This document shows, in pieces, positions 20,520-33,677 of a stretch of DNA of 64,000 bases. A program made the translations under genes and the position numbers. Numbering within the stretch: position 1 is the first letter of the stretch; each line of letters begins with the position of its first letter. Below the pieces are notes generated by a model, which saw only the letters and a list, made by a program, of their open reading frames with translations, did not search any database and was not told where the DNA came from. The stretch lies in the NCBI GenBank assembly GCA_946406115.1, contig OX291545.1, positions 4,898,001 through 4,962,000 of the forward strand. Reading direction: 5' to 3'. Origin of the DNA: Apoda limacodes (Eukaryota > Arthropoda > Insecta > Lepidoptera > Limacodidae).

Positions 20520-21140
20520 TCCCTAGTAACATACATTACAAGCTCTTTCCCCCCGCATACGATTATGTTACTGAACGCTGTCACTGTCACGTCCTTAGGG
20601 GTTGATTCTTAAAAATACTCTTTGAGGATGCCTACGATATAACATCAGCGCCAGCTCCAAATTTGTATATGCATAAGTCGCAAGTAAATATGATGAACAT
20701 TTCCAATAGTCCCACAGTCAATTTCCTATCCCCTTCGGGGCTGAATTTTTAAAAACCCTTAAACATGACGTTTATAGTACTGAAAAGTATGTACATAATT
20801 AGATTCAAGTAAATTAACAATAGAAGTATTTATTTTTAAATTAGTAATGGAACGCATAAATTTAAAAAGAAGTATTTATATTCCATATAAATACTTTCAT
20901 CCGACATACAGCTCATAGGAGTTGAATTGTGTGGTATAAAATAAAATACATTTTGTAATGAAAATACAGTTTGTTGTGTTTTACAGAGTATTTTGCAAGA
21001 AAATTTGACTATAAAAATAATATTCCCAAAAAAAATGACATCCCCTTTTACCCTACAATATTATGAAAAACGTGTTTAAGAAATTATTTTATAGGGCACC
21101 AATACTGAGATTAAGTTTATCCAGAAATTATTATTTTCTT
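20520..21140. repeat. Dispersed AT-rich repeat, family R
   Basis: Shares ordered landmarks with 43420-43950: a CCCTT..GGGGTTGA-type segment, GATGCCTACGATATAACAT, GCTCCAAATTTG, CAAGTAAAT, ATGAAAAACGTGTTT and GCACCAATACTGAGATT. Related partial copies are at 44690-45490 (inverted), 53160-53340, 54560-55400 and 57640-58100. Non-coding, origin unknown. This kind of unit is abundant in Lepidoptera. Confidence 0.7.
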
Positions 21141-23320
21141 TACAAATTTGGCAACCTCTTTACCACCCCAGAAGTATTTATGTACTTAACAAAGTATCAT
21201 AAAATGTTCTAAACAACTATATCCCACTCTATGGGGTATTATTTGCACTACCTTTATCTGTATGGGAGTCTCGTTAAAAAAAATAAAAAAAATATTTTGA
21301 CAATTTGTAAGGCTTTCGGTCAACAAAATGCTTATAGTGCAAAAATTTGATGACAGTTTCTCCAACCGTTAGACTTTAAAGCCTATGTCAGACGGATACG
21401 TGAGTGACAGCAATAGGGCTCCATTTGTACCCTTCGGGTACGGAACCCTGGTAACTATATGTCCGATTAATATTAAAGAATACTAATACATAAATAATAT
21501 TAAAAATATCTCAAAAGAAATATTTGTCTACTTGTTGTGATATGAAGGGGATGAGGTGAAGAAGATTAATTGTCTATGCCCAGGCATTCACCAACGACTA
21601 ACACACACAAACGACTAACACACACAAACGCAGGTAAGAACAAAATCATTTTCCGATATAAATTTATTTTGAAATTCGTAAAATAGGTCAGTATCGTGAA
21701 ACGTAAAAGTGTTGGAAGATGTTGACCCATCGTGGCAGGAGTCCAATTAATGAAAGTTTTAAATAAGTCAAACCTTTATTATTGAAATTTCTTTAGGCAA
21801 ATCAACAAACATAGAACGGGACAGATAAACCCATTAAGCTGGAGAAGCCCTCGGCGCGACAGATAAACGGGACGCTTCGCGGGACCGATCTCAATTTAAC
21901 TTGAACGAGCTTAATTGATCCCCGGTCCCTTTGACTTAAGCTCAAACTCATAAATTGCTTAATTGAGTTAACTGGCTTCTTTATCTAAACACAACAACTC
22001 CCAAATTCTATTAAGTTGAGATATTGATGAAAGTTTTAATTCTAGTATTTTCATGCTTAAAATTAATTATGAAACGTGTACGTATTTTGTAATAATTATT
22101 AAGATGATAATTACGTAATATTTCTGCGCTGCTTTTCAAACAAACACTCAATTAGTTTAATTAAATTAAGTTACTGCTTTCCTCACAAAACTCTTATATT
22201 AAATTAAAACTCGGTCTTTACTTTCATGTATACTTGTACATGTAAATGAAATTCTTGTAATTAACTTTAATAAAGTTGTTTTTACGATATTAATTATTCT
22301 ATATAGAATCTAACTTGCCCTGGTGACAAAGATATAATAAACTGGTGTGTACCGTTGGTATCGGGGCTCCGCCTGTATAGCATCCGAACGCAACCTGTTT
22401 TTGTGTTTCTGGCAACACTTTACTCTGTGGTTGTCATCAGACTACAACAATTAACCTAAGATAAATCCTTGTACAAATATGTTATGCTTGTTGTTATTGT
22501 CGCTTATACATAAGATGAGTATTGCCTTGTAATAAACATTATCAAAAGTGTTAAGCATTTTGAGAGTGCCAAAGAAGGATCATAACTACTTACTTAAGGT
22601 TGTACAATTTGTTTCTGTTTTATTGCTTTGAGTTAGATCTTGTCCCTATCTTTTATGTCATCTACCAGTTTAAGCTTTATTTTAGGGCTCCCTTATGTCC
22701 CCGTAGAAGACATAGGACCGACAGACTCGGTCCATTTAAGTACAACAACAACTATTGAGGTAAGTTAACTTGTTCCTCTAATTTAGGCTTCTATTGAACA
22801 ATGTACATGTCATCATTAACAATAAAAAATATTTTATCTTTCAATCAAAAGGCAGTGTTACAGCACTTCTCGAAGTTAACCGGGAATTAAAAAATAACAA
22901 AGGATTAAAAAGCTATTGCGAACGGTTTCAATGAAAGTAGTTAACATTTTCAATATTGAACGATACGAGCTTTCATCACAAGCGAGCCACTTCCTGTTCT
23001 CCACAGCCTATTCACCCTGGTAAACAAACTTTGGTAAAATATCATCAGTTCGACAATTTTTCATTTAAAGCGAAAATTCTGGCAAAAAGTAAAACTTCGA
23101 TAAGAATGGCGTCTTTTAAAATGAAGATTCAATTCTATGTTATGAAGTGAAAGATAATTTGGAAAATCAACTTTAAACAGCGAGTTTTGTTGACTACGAT
23201 TATTTTTCGGCTAAAATAATCAGTAGGCCGGCGTAAAATCTTTGTCCATTTAGTTAATTAGGTAGGTATGTTTATTGGTTGGTTTTTTCAGTTACAAGTT
23301 TAGTAATTATATGAAGTAGT
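21141..23320. other. Non-coding stretch
   Basis: AT-rich with no supported gene. It holds a CTTCGGGTACGGAACCCT segment (about 21436-21452) typical of dispersed lepidopteran repeats, a short duplicated AACGACTAACACACACA (about 21592-21630), and a moderately GC-rich block at 21830-21960 without coding signal. Confidence 0.5.
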
Positions 23321-23323
23321 CTG

Positions 23324-23680
23324 TTGTTTTTTGATTATATAAACATGTATTTATTCCACTCTTAATGTATACTTATAATATAATGATTAAGACGGAACCT
23401 CTAAAAGTGGGTGATCTTGTCCTGGTCAAGGAGAAGAATATGCCACCTTTTCTCTGGAGGCATGGTCGCATCCTTCAACTCTTTCCCGGTTTGGATGGTT
23501 CCCGTTGCTGAAGTTTGTAGGCAACTCGATTCTTACTAGAGCTGTTGCTACTGTGTCGCGATTACCGATTTCTTACAGTATACAGTGTCTCGATCAGATC
23601 CGATCTACCTGGAGTGGAAATTGTTTTTTGATTATATAAACATTTATTTATTCTCCCCTAATGTATACTTATAATATTAT
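23324..23680 (+). pseudogene. BEL/Pao polyprotein tail (DUF5641-like) between two short direct repeats
   Basis: At about 23395-23490 the + strand reads TEPLKVGDLVLVKEKNMPPF, WRHGRILQLFPGLDG, the C-terminal domain of BEL/Pao polyproteins, then decays. It is flanked by two direct copies of a roughly 60-bp sequence (23324-23383 and 23621-23677, both beginning TTGTTTTTTGATTATATAAAC). These may be remains of LTR ends. No other part of that element is present. Confidence 0.75.
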
Positions 23681-24595
23681 ATATGACTTTTAACACTGCC
23701 ACTCAAATGAATAAATGAATTCCATTTAGTAGTAGCGCTAAAACGTGGGTTAAAAATCTGAGCACGCGGAGAAAACACTTTAGTAGCCACAAGTAAATAA
23801 TACTAGTAATCACTAAAATATTAGTAATTCCGAGGAGATGTAAATTACACTGACGGTTACCAATGAGTTTTACTTATTGTATTTACTACAAGTCTTGTTG
23901 GAATTACAGTGTTGTTTACTAAAAACAAGAAAAATTTATAGGAATGAAACAACGTAACACACTTTAATCGGTGTTAATTACACCGATAGATAGAAGCGTA
24001 CAGTTGACAACTCGTTCGTGTACCTGGTCGATGAAGGGCTGCAGCGGAAGATGCGTCTAATTTGTTCAGCTCAGGGCCAGCAACTGTGGAGCGGCGGTAA
24101 CGGAAAATTCCTCGCCAGCAACTCATTCGGTTTGTATATATGCGAACCACCAAAAAAACTTCAATAGCGCGATGTAGGACGCGTGACGTCAACCCTTATT
24201 CGTTGCGGTACGATATGATGTTTGTAATAAGTAAATTTCACTAATTCTTAGAAACGAGTTTGTAAACGTTAATTGGCCTTCACTGTAATTACAAGTACTG
24301 TTTTATCTTCCACTTTAATAAAACTTTTTATAATCTTTAGTAAGCTTTATATGTTGATATTGATTACACTAATCATAAATTCGAGGAAAGTTTTATAGGA
24401 TTTGTAAAATTCTGCAATCCGAAGTACAAATTATTATTTTCGGAAATTAGTAAAACTATTTTGTAGTTATTAGTTTATTTCCAATTTTAGCAGAAAAATT
24501 AATAAAAACTAATGTTCCTGAATGTAAAGTTCCCTTTTTATTTAAAAATATTAGTCCTACGGATATCATACATACATCTAAAACATTAGAAATAA

Positions 24596-24599
<4 letters not shown>

Positions 24600-24684
<85 letters not shown>

Positions 24685-24686
24685 AC
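24600..24686. repeat. (CA)n microsatellite
   Basis: About 43 CA units with two A-for-C interruptions. It creates a meaningless long frame of Val-Cys on the minus strand. Confidence 0.98.
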
Positions 24687-24879
24687 TATAGTTATATTAT
24701 AGCACAACCCTCAGCCATAATTTTTAATAGTTGTGTTGATAGTGGTGGATTTCCTAGTAAAATGATACTTAGCAAAGTTATACTTCTTTCTTATATCAGG
24801 TAGTTAAACAGATCCTAATAATTTTCGGCCTCAGTGAAGTTTTTAAAAAAACCATACTTTTTCAAATGTTAAGCCATTT

Positions 24880-25545
24880 CTGTATCAAAAACTTACTTAG
24901 TAGTAAACAGTTTAGCTTTATGAAAGGCCGTTCCACAACCGATGCAGGAGTGGCAATATTAAAAAATATATTTAAAGCCTGGGGTGTTTTGTGATTTATC
25001 TAAGGCTTTATCAGTATGATATAAGGCAAAGCTCCTTTTGACCTCTTACATGAGTAACAGTAAATAGATGTCAACGCGGAAAGATCTACGGGATCAGCAG
25101 TCACTATGGGAGTCCCTCAAGGCTCAAATTTAGGTCCTTTTCTATTTCTTAGTTACATTAACAATCTCCCATATCATGTAAAAAACTATATCATTGTCTT
25201 ATTTGCTGACGTTAAGAGACCACAGATATGTTACGATAAATAAAATAACGCCATTTCTAAGATTGTAAATTGGTTTAACAAGAATAAAGAAACTAAATGT
25301 GTTAAATTTACATTACCAAATGTTAGTGAGATACAAATATGTATAAATATTAACGGCAAGCAATTAGAACTTGTTGATTCAACAGTCTTTCCTGGCATAA
25401 CGTTGGACTTCAAACTTCACTTGCCCTGGGTCCTCATATTCATAACCTAGCCAAAAAACTTAGCTCTACTCTGTATGCGAGCAAGAAAATAAGACAATTG
25501 ACCGATGTCGACACTGCAAAAATAGTATATTTTAGCTATTTCCAT
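24880..25545 (+). pseudogene. Jockey-like LINE reverse transcriptase fragment
   Basis: Scattered frames on the + strand read FMKGRSTTDAGVAILKNIF, VTMGVPQGSNLGPFLFLSYI, VLFADV (catalytic FADD changed to FADV), KCVKFTLPNVSEIQ, GKQLELVDSTVFPGITLD and KKIRQLTDVDTAKIVYFSYF. The order and motifs fit a Jockey-clade non-LTR element. Several frameshifts and stops; both ends missing. Confidence 0.85.
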
Positions 25546-26217
25546 AGTTTAATAACATTTTCATAGTTTATTTCAAAAATAGTATTTCATAACTTTGACT
25601 ATTCAAAAGAGTTTGTAAAAACCTAATTTGAATAAAAAAAAATTACTTTGAAAAGGAATTTATTAAGGAGTTCCACGATAATAACCGAATTTAGGGCGGG
25701 CGGAGCTGATTGCATAAGCTAGTAAAAGATAAATTTGTAACCGGTAGAAAACTAGACTAGATTGCCTTCCAAAACTCACTCGGCAGAGAATGAAATCACC
25801 ATAGGCCATCCTTATACACAACGAGCCTGTTAACTGGAAAGTCAACTGTACCGAAGTAGCCGAACACTGCCTGGTGTTGTATTAAATAAAAAAAAAGACG
25901 TTTGTGTTTTACATTTAATTTAATGTGCATGCATTGCATAACAACTATCTTGAATACATTTTGAATTAAATAATTGTTAAATTGAAGCAAATAAAACTTG
26001 CATGTGTTACTAAGTTTTAGTCTTCTTTATGGATTGTTCTCATCAAAAGCAATATCATCTAAATAAAAGAGAGGTTAAGTTACACAACTTACCTGTCTTT
26101 TATTTAGATGCTAGTTATTAGTTTAGTGACTATTGCAAGTACTTATTCAAACAATTATTAATATTGTTTTGTTCTACCTACATGATATAAATAAATAATA
26201 AATAGAAATATTTTTGG

Positions 26218-26437
26218 ACATAACACACAGCGCCGTCTGGCCCCAAAGTAAGCAAACCTTATGTTATGGATACCAGACCACGGATACCAATACATAAATA
26301 TTACTTTTTTTTTGTAAATACTCAAGACAAACTCAAATGTTTATATTATTACATAAATGTTTGTCCAGTGCAGGAATCGAACCCATACCCTCTTTGCCAG
26401 CAGCTGGCCATACTACCAATTAGGCTGCGAGGGAGTA
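26218..26437 (-). mobile_element. tRNA-derived SINE, copy 1
   Basis: On the minus strand the right end carries pol III promoter-like boxes: an A-box-like stretch around TAATTGGTAGTATGG and a B box GGGTTCGATTCC (26364-26376). A TTTATGTAATAATATAAACATTTG body follows, and the tail is at the left. A second copy in the same orientation is at 31425-31680. The two share landmarks along their full length. Confidence 0.75.
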
Positions 26438-26959
26438 AATATTAGAATTGATTAATATTGATTTAATAGCGAAGTAAAATTAAAGTTAAGTTGACTATTA
26501 TTATCTCATTGCCAATGGTAAAAATAAGAATGCACAACTTGTGGAAATAATTCATTTCACACCTTTAAATCAATTTGTTTTGTATAGAATTCTACGCTAG
26601 ACTCGCTGCGCTCGTGATTTAACCATTATAATCCTTCTCTTCTCTTGGGATTCAACTAAGGTCCTTGCTTTCATACTTGTTACCACTTATTGTGCACTCT
26701 ATTATTATACAGTATGATGATAAGGGTAATGAGAGTTTCTAACCTACCCTAGCCTAGGTAAGGCTAGAAACTAACTAGTAACAACATCAGATAATGTAGT
26801 TGTAGATGTTTCTAGTTTGTATAATACTCGTCTTGAATCCGAATGGCAGAATTATTTATAAGCAGTAGGTGAGTGAATCCCTTCTAGCTTTCCTCTTTCT
26901 AGCTTCGCGAATTTGACCCCAAAATCAAGTTGATAGTGCAGTCATTGAAGCGTTATTGG

Positions 26960-27720
26960 TCCGATTTTTTTTACTGTCAACCGATTTGCATGAAATTTTG
27001 GAATTAGGCTCATCTTACCCTTAACTTCAAAAGTGAAAATGATCTGAACTCCGCACCCACCCTGGGGGTGTTTGCCACCCCTTCTCGGTGGTGTAAGTTT
27101 TTTTCTTCAAAATAACCTCGGATATCGATAGAAGGCCTAATTTTAAGAAAAAAATATTCTATAAAGTTTTTCAAAAAACTCAATACTTTTCAAGTTAATG
27201 GCAGATGAAAATTCGGATTTTTTTCACGTTTTTCATCGGTTTTTTGCAAACATCTCCAAAAATATGCATTTTAACGAAAATTTTATGATAAACAAAATTG
27301 TAGCAGGTAAAAAACTGAATAAATCGGTTTTTTATAAAGTGTTCTAAGTGCAATATTAAGCTAGATATTACAGATCAAAGCCGTTTTTTATTTTGTCTGA
27401 AATTTAATCGATGTATTCAATGCCATCTAGCGGCGAGCAGATACATTTTATGCATTCTAATGAAATAGGGTTTTGTAGTGCTTGAAATAAGCTTTAAAAT
27501 GAATAAAAAAAGTCTTTTGCACGTAAAATGAGTGAGCTGTAATGCAAATAAGATGAACATCTAAAAAAAAAATCAATTAGTTTTTGGACCATAACTTCTT
27601 CAATTTTGATGCTTTAACAACTTATAAAAAACCATTTTAAAGGTAATTTCAATTCCAAATTTTCATGCAAATCAAAAATCAAAAGAAAAAATCTGATTTA
27701 TCAATATATTGGAATTTCTT
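26960..27720 (+). repeat. AT-rich dispersed repeat related to 55686-57076
   Basis: Contains ACCCTGGGGGTGTTTGCCAC, a run of T, a TCGATAGAAGGC segment, a TAAAGTTTTTCAAAAAACTC segment and CAATACTTTTCAAG. They occur in the same order as the minus strand of 57080-56930. Non-coding; exact ends uncertain. Confidence 0.5.
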
Positions 27721-28124
27721 AGTAAAATATACGTAATAATAAACATTACTTATACTTATGCATAATTTCAAGTTCATAGATCAATGGGAAGTTAAACAAT
27801 TCTTCGGAACAAAATTTTGTAAAACAGTATTTATAAAATTTTATAAAACATTATAAAACACAATAAATATTTTTTTAATGTCATGGCTGTTTCAAAATTT
27901 TGTAAATAAGATATGACACTGGCTTCGAGACACGTTCAACGTCGCAGAATACAAGTCAATTAATTACCTATTGAAATCATAATAGGTTCAATGTGGACCA
28001 TCTGTCTGTCATCCTGTCGCTCGAAACAGATATAATAAAAATAAAATATTTTTTAAAAATTTAATGCTTTGCACTATAGTTAATATAAAAAAACAGTTAA
28101 GTGTTACCCAGCAGTACAAAGTAC

Positions 28125-28227
28125 AGCAGGGTCTAGGGAGGCGGGGGAGGCGCGGTGGTAGTGCGGTAGTGCTTTGGGCCGACGACGACGCGACACGGTC
28201 CGAGCTCCGAGCAAGTGTCCCGCAGGG
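28125..28227. other. GC-rich exon-like island
   Basis: A sharply GC-rich 100-bp patch in AT-rich DNA. On the + strand it is preceded by CCAGCAG and GTACAGCAG acceptor-like ends, and an open frame reads GRRGRRGGSAVVLWADDD and on. On the minus strand it ends in CTGCTGG|GTAACA, a donor-like site, and could be an untranslated first exon. Direction and coding status are unresolved. Confidence 0.25.
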
Positions 28228-28579
28228 TTTTGGCCATTTTATTTCAGATTTATTGTTTTTGTTCAGTAATGGGATACGGCCTTAGCTTGACCGACATTTG
28301 TTACGTCACCTTCGTATCAGAGTGGATGAGTTATGACCTCAAGTTTTACGTTTTTAATACGTAGTTACTGTCATCACTCTTCACGTAGGTTGACCTAAAC
28401 GTTTATTTACTTACATAAATAGATATATTATGCGACGAAGTTTGTACTAGGAAATCAGATTCATAGATACTGCTCCGTACACAGTGAGCTAAACTTCACT
28501 TACTATACAATGGTATATCGTTAACATATTTTATTGGTTTGAAACTTGGTGCCAAAATTTCTAAGTTTTGTGTCAGCAG

Positions 28580-28603
28580 GAAGCGCTCTACAGGGATCGA
28601 TGG
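28580..28603 (+). other. Possible 24-nt microexon
   Basis: A 24-base segment (eight codons; EALYRDRW in phase 0) lies exactly between a canonical acceptor (TAAGTTTTGTGTCAGCAG) and a near-consensus donor (TGG|GTAAGT). Length is a multiple of three. The frame also stays open through the donor for a further 26 codons, so it could instead be part of a longer ORF fragment. Confidence 0.2.
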
Positions 28604-29479
28604 GTAAGTCAGTATCGGAACATTGCTTGCGAAGTCATTGGTACTAGTTGGCAAAAACATAAATACTTATAATTTCCACATCTGTAGTCTTCTCCTCATC
28701 TGCACAAGTCTGCTTTCTTTACTTAGGCTTTCTTTAGATTTCCCAGTTGTAGGCGGTAGAATCTGTGTTTAAATTCATTTCAGACCTGTCTTGTGTCAAC
28801 CACCTAAGATGATTTTCAGAGAGTACAAAATATTTGGTGTTATTTTAATATTAAATAATTTTTTTTTTACATTTGTCTTTGATAAAATGAAAGCAACAAA
28901 TAGTTTTTTGTGAACTGAACAAAGTTTGTTTGAATCAAGGAACGAGAATGTTTAACGTTTCGCTAACTCACCTCCCTCCAAACTTCGCAAAACAATCTTC
29001 GAAAAATATTACAAGTTAAGTAATCACCAAAAGTGACGATCTGCTAACGAAGCTGTTTTAAACTTTACTTAACTTATACCTATATATTTATCTGCTTTAA
29101 TCATATTTTAAAGAAGATACTAACTGATACCAATGCACAGCCCAAACCGCTATAGCTCTAGGAACATACATTGGGCAGGCAGATCTCTAAAGCACTGAGA
29201 AGGGGTTTTTTTTAGACTGCGGTTTAGGCTAGATCGCGTAAATACACAGGTTTTGTGCACGTTATATGGCTAATCTATAGAATCTATATCTCTAGCATCT
29301 ATAGCAACTATAATAATAATAAATTTTATTGCTCTAATTTTGTACATAGGCGAACTTGAAAGTAGTAGCTTCAATAATGATAATAGATTTAGTGAAAAAA
29401 AATAATATCATTAAGTATAATATGTGAATAAGAAGGTGTATAAATTATATATAATTTTATACATAAACATAAAATGCAT

Positions 29480-30080
29480 ATGTTTTTAGGCATAGGTCAC
29501 AATTAAGAGAGTTAGGGCACTGCAAGTACTCGCTCGAATAAGCTGCCCGAACAAATAAAGCGGGGCATACCGAGTACTTGCTCGAATGAGCGGCCCGAAC
29601 TGGGGAAGTACCTCCACCTTACAGAAAACCGCGGCCACAATAACACTAACATTGAGTAGTGTTGTGTTCCTGGCGGTGAGTAAGATTGTCAGAGCTCTCT
29701 TTGAGGATTCGCTGCGCGGACAGCGGAGGATCGGCGGTGCTTGTTCCTGTCATTGCTCGGCGTAGACGCGGCGTGCTGGTTCGGCGGTCAGGGAGACCTG
29801 ATGAAACGGCTGACCGCTGTCCACCCGCAGGTTGAACGGGTTCCCGACCCCAGGGATCACTTAATCTCCGCCCTGGGAGGCTGATCCGCCAGCCTGTGTA
29901 AATTCTCTGAAGTCGTAGTCGTGTCGTGGAAACCGGAGTGGACCCGGCTACTATAACAGAGGGGGATTAGCGGCCTTTCCGTCCGCCGTACCAGCAACCG
30001 TATCATCTGTTTTGAGCTTCGGCAGTCTTAGTACCGCACCTTTTCATCTTCTTAGCTGTCTGTGCAGTGAATCCTCATCC
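29480..30080. repeat. Probable retroelement fragment (untranslated region type)
   Basis: Moderately GC-rich block with landmarks common in lepidopteran repeats: CACTAACATTGAGTAGTG, GTTGTGTTCCTGGCGGTGAG, GACCTGATGAAACGGCTGAC and CCGCAGGTTGAACGGG. It also holds a 28-bp near-duplicate (29525-29552 and 29571-29598, AGTACTCGCTCGAATAAGC type). No frame is maintained. Family uncertain. Confidence 0.45.
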
Positions 30081-31424
30081 TTAGTCTAAGTAACTTTATA
30101 TAAAATAACCAGAAATAGAAAAAGGAAAAGAGTTTTTACAGCGGCTACTCCATCCGCATACAATGTTGTGCGGACAGACCCTTCGATATCTGTGGCACAA
30201 GGTTTTGCCCGTGACAAGGAGTTTCTTCTTAGGCGCTTGAGATATTAAAACACGTATATGCACACAACAGACCGATTTTATTTTTTATTTAACATATGTT
30301 TCTAACTTATGCTTCTAACTTAATTCTAACACATATTTACAAATATTTCACTTTAAACATTATATATTAGTATCTGATGGATACCTTTTGAAGCTTCTTG
30401 ATTGACTAAATGAAAATAAAAATTTCGTTCTATATTTATAATAAAAATGAAAAACCCCATCAGAGGGAGAGGTTGTTCCATAGAACCTTCTAGATTTAGT
30501 ACTTAACTTATTGTACTTACTGTGGTGACTGAAAATCTAGCCCGCACAAAAACTTAGTGAAAGACAACATATAGTAGTCGATATAGACATATATCGAAAG
30601 TGTAGGTATATCTACCTAGCTATAAATCGCTACTGACAGTTGGGGTCTCTATCGGCTATTACCATCACAGTCACACGATTTGCGGCTTGACTATAAAATA
30701 ACGCTGTTTTACATTTTTAGGTTTTATAGCCAAACGGTAGGAGCTATAATGACAATTTAGGTGTCCTAAGATAGAGCATTCGGAGGCGGTTCCAATGACG
30801 TATAGTGGTATGTTCCATCGTCTACGGTTAGTATTTTTGGTGTCTGTCAGTATGTTTAATCATGAAAATCTGTGTAATACAAGTTTTCAGGATTTTACTT
30901 GTGCTCCTGTACTTCAGGGCTTAAAGTTACCTGTATGAAACCTATTTATTTTGGTAGATACCTACGAGAGGTATCTAATAATACATTCACCTTTATCCGT
31001 TATAACCCGGTTGCTGAGTTATAAGCTACTGAATTTCATAAGATTACACATAATTTGCGCCCTAACCATACTACTTATCGTTACGGTATAGATATCTACG
31101 TGTAGGGGCAAAGGTGTGCTTTTAACCTGTAATGCTTTTTTTTGGCTTAGTCTAAGGACTTAATGACCCTAGCCAGGTAAAGTTTTAGACAGTCTTTCTC
31201 TTTTTTACCCATAGATCCATCCCTTTTGTATCTCTATCGCAGTCTATTATCATAGGAGTGAGGGAGAAAGAATGTACAATAGTCAACACGCTAACTATTT
31301 TCACCTGTAACTTAATAACCGTACATACGGTCTATATAGAACTTTACATAGTAGTTCTGTACATTTTTGCACAACAAATGACATATGTTTTACATACATA
31401 TATTAATATTTAATATTTTTTTTT

Positions 31425-31680
31425 GGACATTACACACAGCGCAGTCTAGCCCCAAAGTAAGCAAAGCTTGTGTTATGGATACCAGACAACGGATACAAAT
31501 ACATAAATATTACTTTTTTTTTGTAAATACATACATATAATACATAATTACACCCAGACTCAAGACAAACACAAATGTTAATATTATGACATAAATGTTT
31601 GTCCAGTGCGGGAATCGAACCCACACCCTCTGCACGACAGCTGGCCACACTACCAACTAGGCTGCGAAGGCGTCAATATT
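31425..31680 (-). mobile_element. tRNA-derived SINE, copy 2
   Basis: Same structure and orientation as 26218-26437, somewhat longer in the middle. The B-box GGGTTCGATTCCC is on the minus strand at 31611-31623, with an A-box-like CTAGTTGGTAGTGTGG near the right end. The tail lies to the left next to a run of T. Confidence 0.75.
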
Positions 31681-31979
31681 AAACTGAATTTCCCGCTTTT
31701 TTGGGGATAGTCGTGCGTACAAAGTCGACAACATGTTGGTACTCACACAATATTATTTTTGATATCAACAAATAGTAGGGAAATGAAACAAACCTACTCT
31801 ACTTTTACCTAACTTAATACAATTTTACACTTATTGTTATGACATTTTCTTAAATCTAAACTAGACCCTACAAGGAAAATAGTTTTTTATTGTGTAAATA
31901 TATACTTATTATTATGAAACATTACATGACAAAATTATGCATTTTTATAAATGTTTTTGGATGCAATTTGTGTTGCATT

Positions 31980-33677
31980 CTTGCAGCGGTGATAACAAAT
32001 GTGGATTTTTGCAATATCAGGGGTATTCACGCAAATCTTAACGCAGTCTACCACCACCTTGAGTCTGCGCAGCCGACTATTATCTTTCTAACGGAGACGC
32101 AGATATCCTGCCCGGCGGACACATCATACCTTCACTATCCCGGCTACAAACTCCAGCACAACCATCCACATACAATGTGGATTTTTGCAATATCAGGGGT
32201 ATTCACGCAAATCTTAACGCAGTCCACCACCACTTCAAGACTGCGCAGCCGACCATTCTTTTTCTAACGGAGACGCAGATATCCTGCCCGGCTGACACAT
32301 CATACCTTCACTAACCTGGCTACAAACTCGAGCACAATTCTTTGAGTCGTGCCGGTGTATGTATGTTCGTCCGGGAGGATATCTGCTGTCGCCGACTTCA
32401 TAGCCTTGAAGACAGGGACCTGACGATATTGTGGGTGCGCGTAGATCACGGCGGCCACACTCGTATCTATGCGTGCCTATACAGGTCTCATAGTAGTGAC
32501 ACGGCCGTAACTCGACTCTTCACGCACCTGAGTTTGACGACTGACAAAGTTCTAGAGCAATATCCCACAGCAGAACTAGTTATTTTGGGAGACTTTAACG
32601 CCCACCATCGTGAGTGACTCAGTTCTCGAACCAATAAACAATAGTAACAGATATCCCTCTGCTCATGAATTTGCTCTGACCTATGGATTCTCTCAGCTGG
32701 TACTTTCTCCAACGAGAATACCAGATATAGAGGACCATACGAGCTCCTTACTAGACCTTCTGCTGACTACACGTCCGGACGGATACTCCGTCTCAGTAGA
32801 TGCGCCTCTTGGCTCCTCGGACCACTGTCTCGTTCGGACTCAAATGTCATGCACATAACCCGATCCTTCTGGGCCAAATAATTGGCGTTGTGTGTGGCGG
32901 TATAAGACTGGGATAGATTACGAGAATTTCATGCATCATACCCGCGAAGGCAGCTATGCTTTAGCTCAGACGATCCTGACGTCTGCGCAGCCACAGTCAC
33001 TGAGACAATCCTCGCTGGTATGGAATGTTTCATTCCTAACCTGCGAGTAGCTGCCGGCGTCAAAAAACGACCGTGGTTTAATAGGTCTTGCAGAGAAGCT
33101 AAAATTCTTACGCAAACTGCGTATGAGGCTTGGACTACGGCTAGTAATAATAAGGATCCGAATATTTCTGAGTTAAAACTCAAATTAAATGCTGCCTCGA
33201 GGTTCAGTAAAAAATCAACTGCCAGAGTAAAATTCCAATTCATCGGCAAAATAGGTGGGCGACTTGCGAGCTATCCTTCTGGGAGTCGTGCTTTCTGGTC
33301 GCTTGCTAAAGCTGCCGAGGGGAACTCCTGCCAGTCGTCGTTACCACTGCGAAAGACCGATAGTGACTTGGCCCATAGTGCAAAAGAGAAAGCCAATCAA
33401 TTGAGCAGTCTCTTTGCCTCCAACTGGAATATGAACGACGAAGGCGCTGTACCACCTACTTTACCGTGGTGCGGTAAGACCATGCCGGAAATCTCTATAA
33501 CAAAGCGAGAGGTCCGGCGGGGGTTACTTTCCCTAGACGTTCATAAGTCGAGTGGGCCGGACGGTATACCAGCAGTGGTGCTTAAGCAGTGTGCTCCTGA
33601 GTTATGTCCTGTACTCACGCGCCTCTTTGCGCTATTCTACCATACTAGGCAATTTCCGTCTTCATGGAAGACTGTGA
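31980..33677 (+). pseudogene. LINE A: endonuclease and N-terminal reverse transcriptase region
   Basis: Non-LTR element, EN-RT ORF. The apurinic-type endonuclease starts with VDFCNIRGIHANLNAVY and FLTETQISCPADTSYLHYPG (Glu of the TET motif). It continues AGVCMFVREDICCRRL, VILGDFNAHH (catalytic DFN) and PLGSSDHCLV (catalytic SDH). The pre-RT and RT start follow with KKRPWFNRSCREAK, SRAFWSLAKAAEGN, VHKSSGPDGIPAVVLKQC and LFYHTRQFPSSWKTV. A 176-bp duplication, stops and frameshifts inactivate it. It breaks off at a poly-T that belongs to an inverted fragment. Confidence 0.92.
31998..32336 (+). repeat. 176-bp tandem duplication within the LINE A endonuclease
   Basis: The segment starting AATGTGGATTTTTGCAATAT at 31998 recurs at 32174 with few differences. 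The 176-bp period is not a multiple of three, so the second copy is read in another frame. Confidence 0.92.

Noticed and set aside
23974..24192. Minus-strand 72-codon frame in a moderately GC-rich patch
   Set aside because: No motif or family recognised; it may be a retroelement scrap but cannot be supported.
24456..24707. Val-Cys-rich 83-codon frame
   Set aside because: Translation of the (CA)n microsatellite.
26340..26437. tRNA gene
   Set aside because: The pol III A/B-box-like sequence here and at 31600-31680 belongs to SINEs; no tRNA cloverleaf can be folded.
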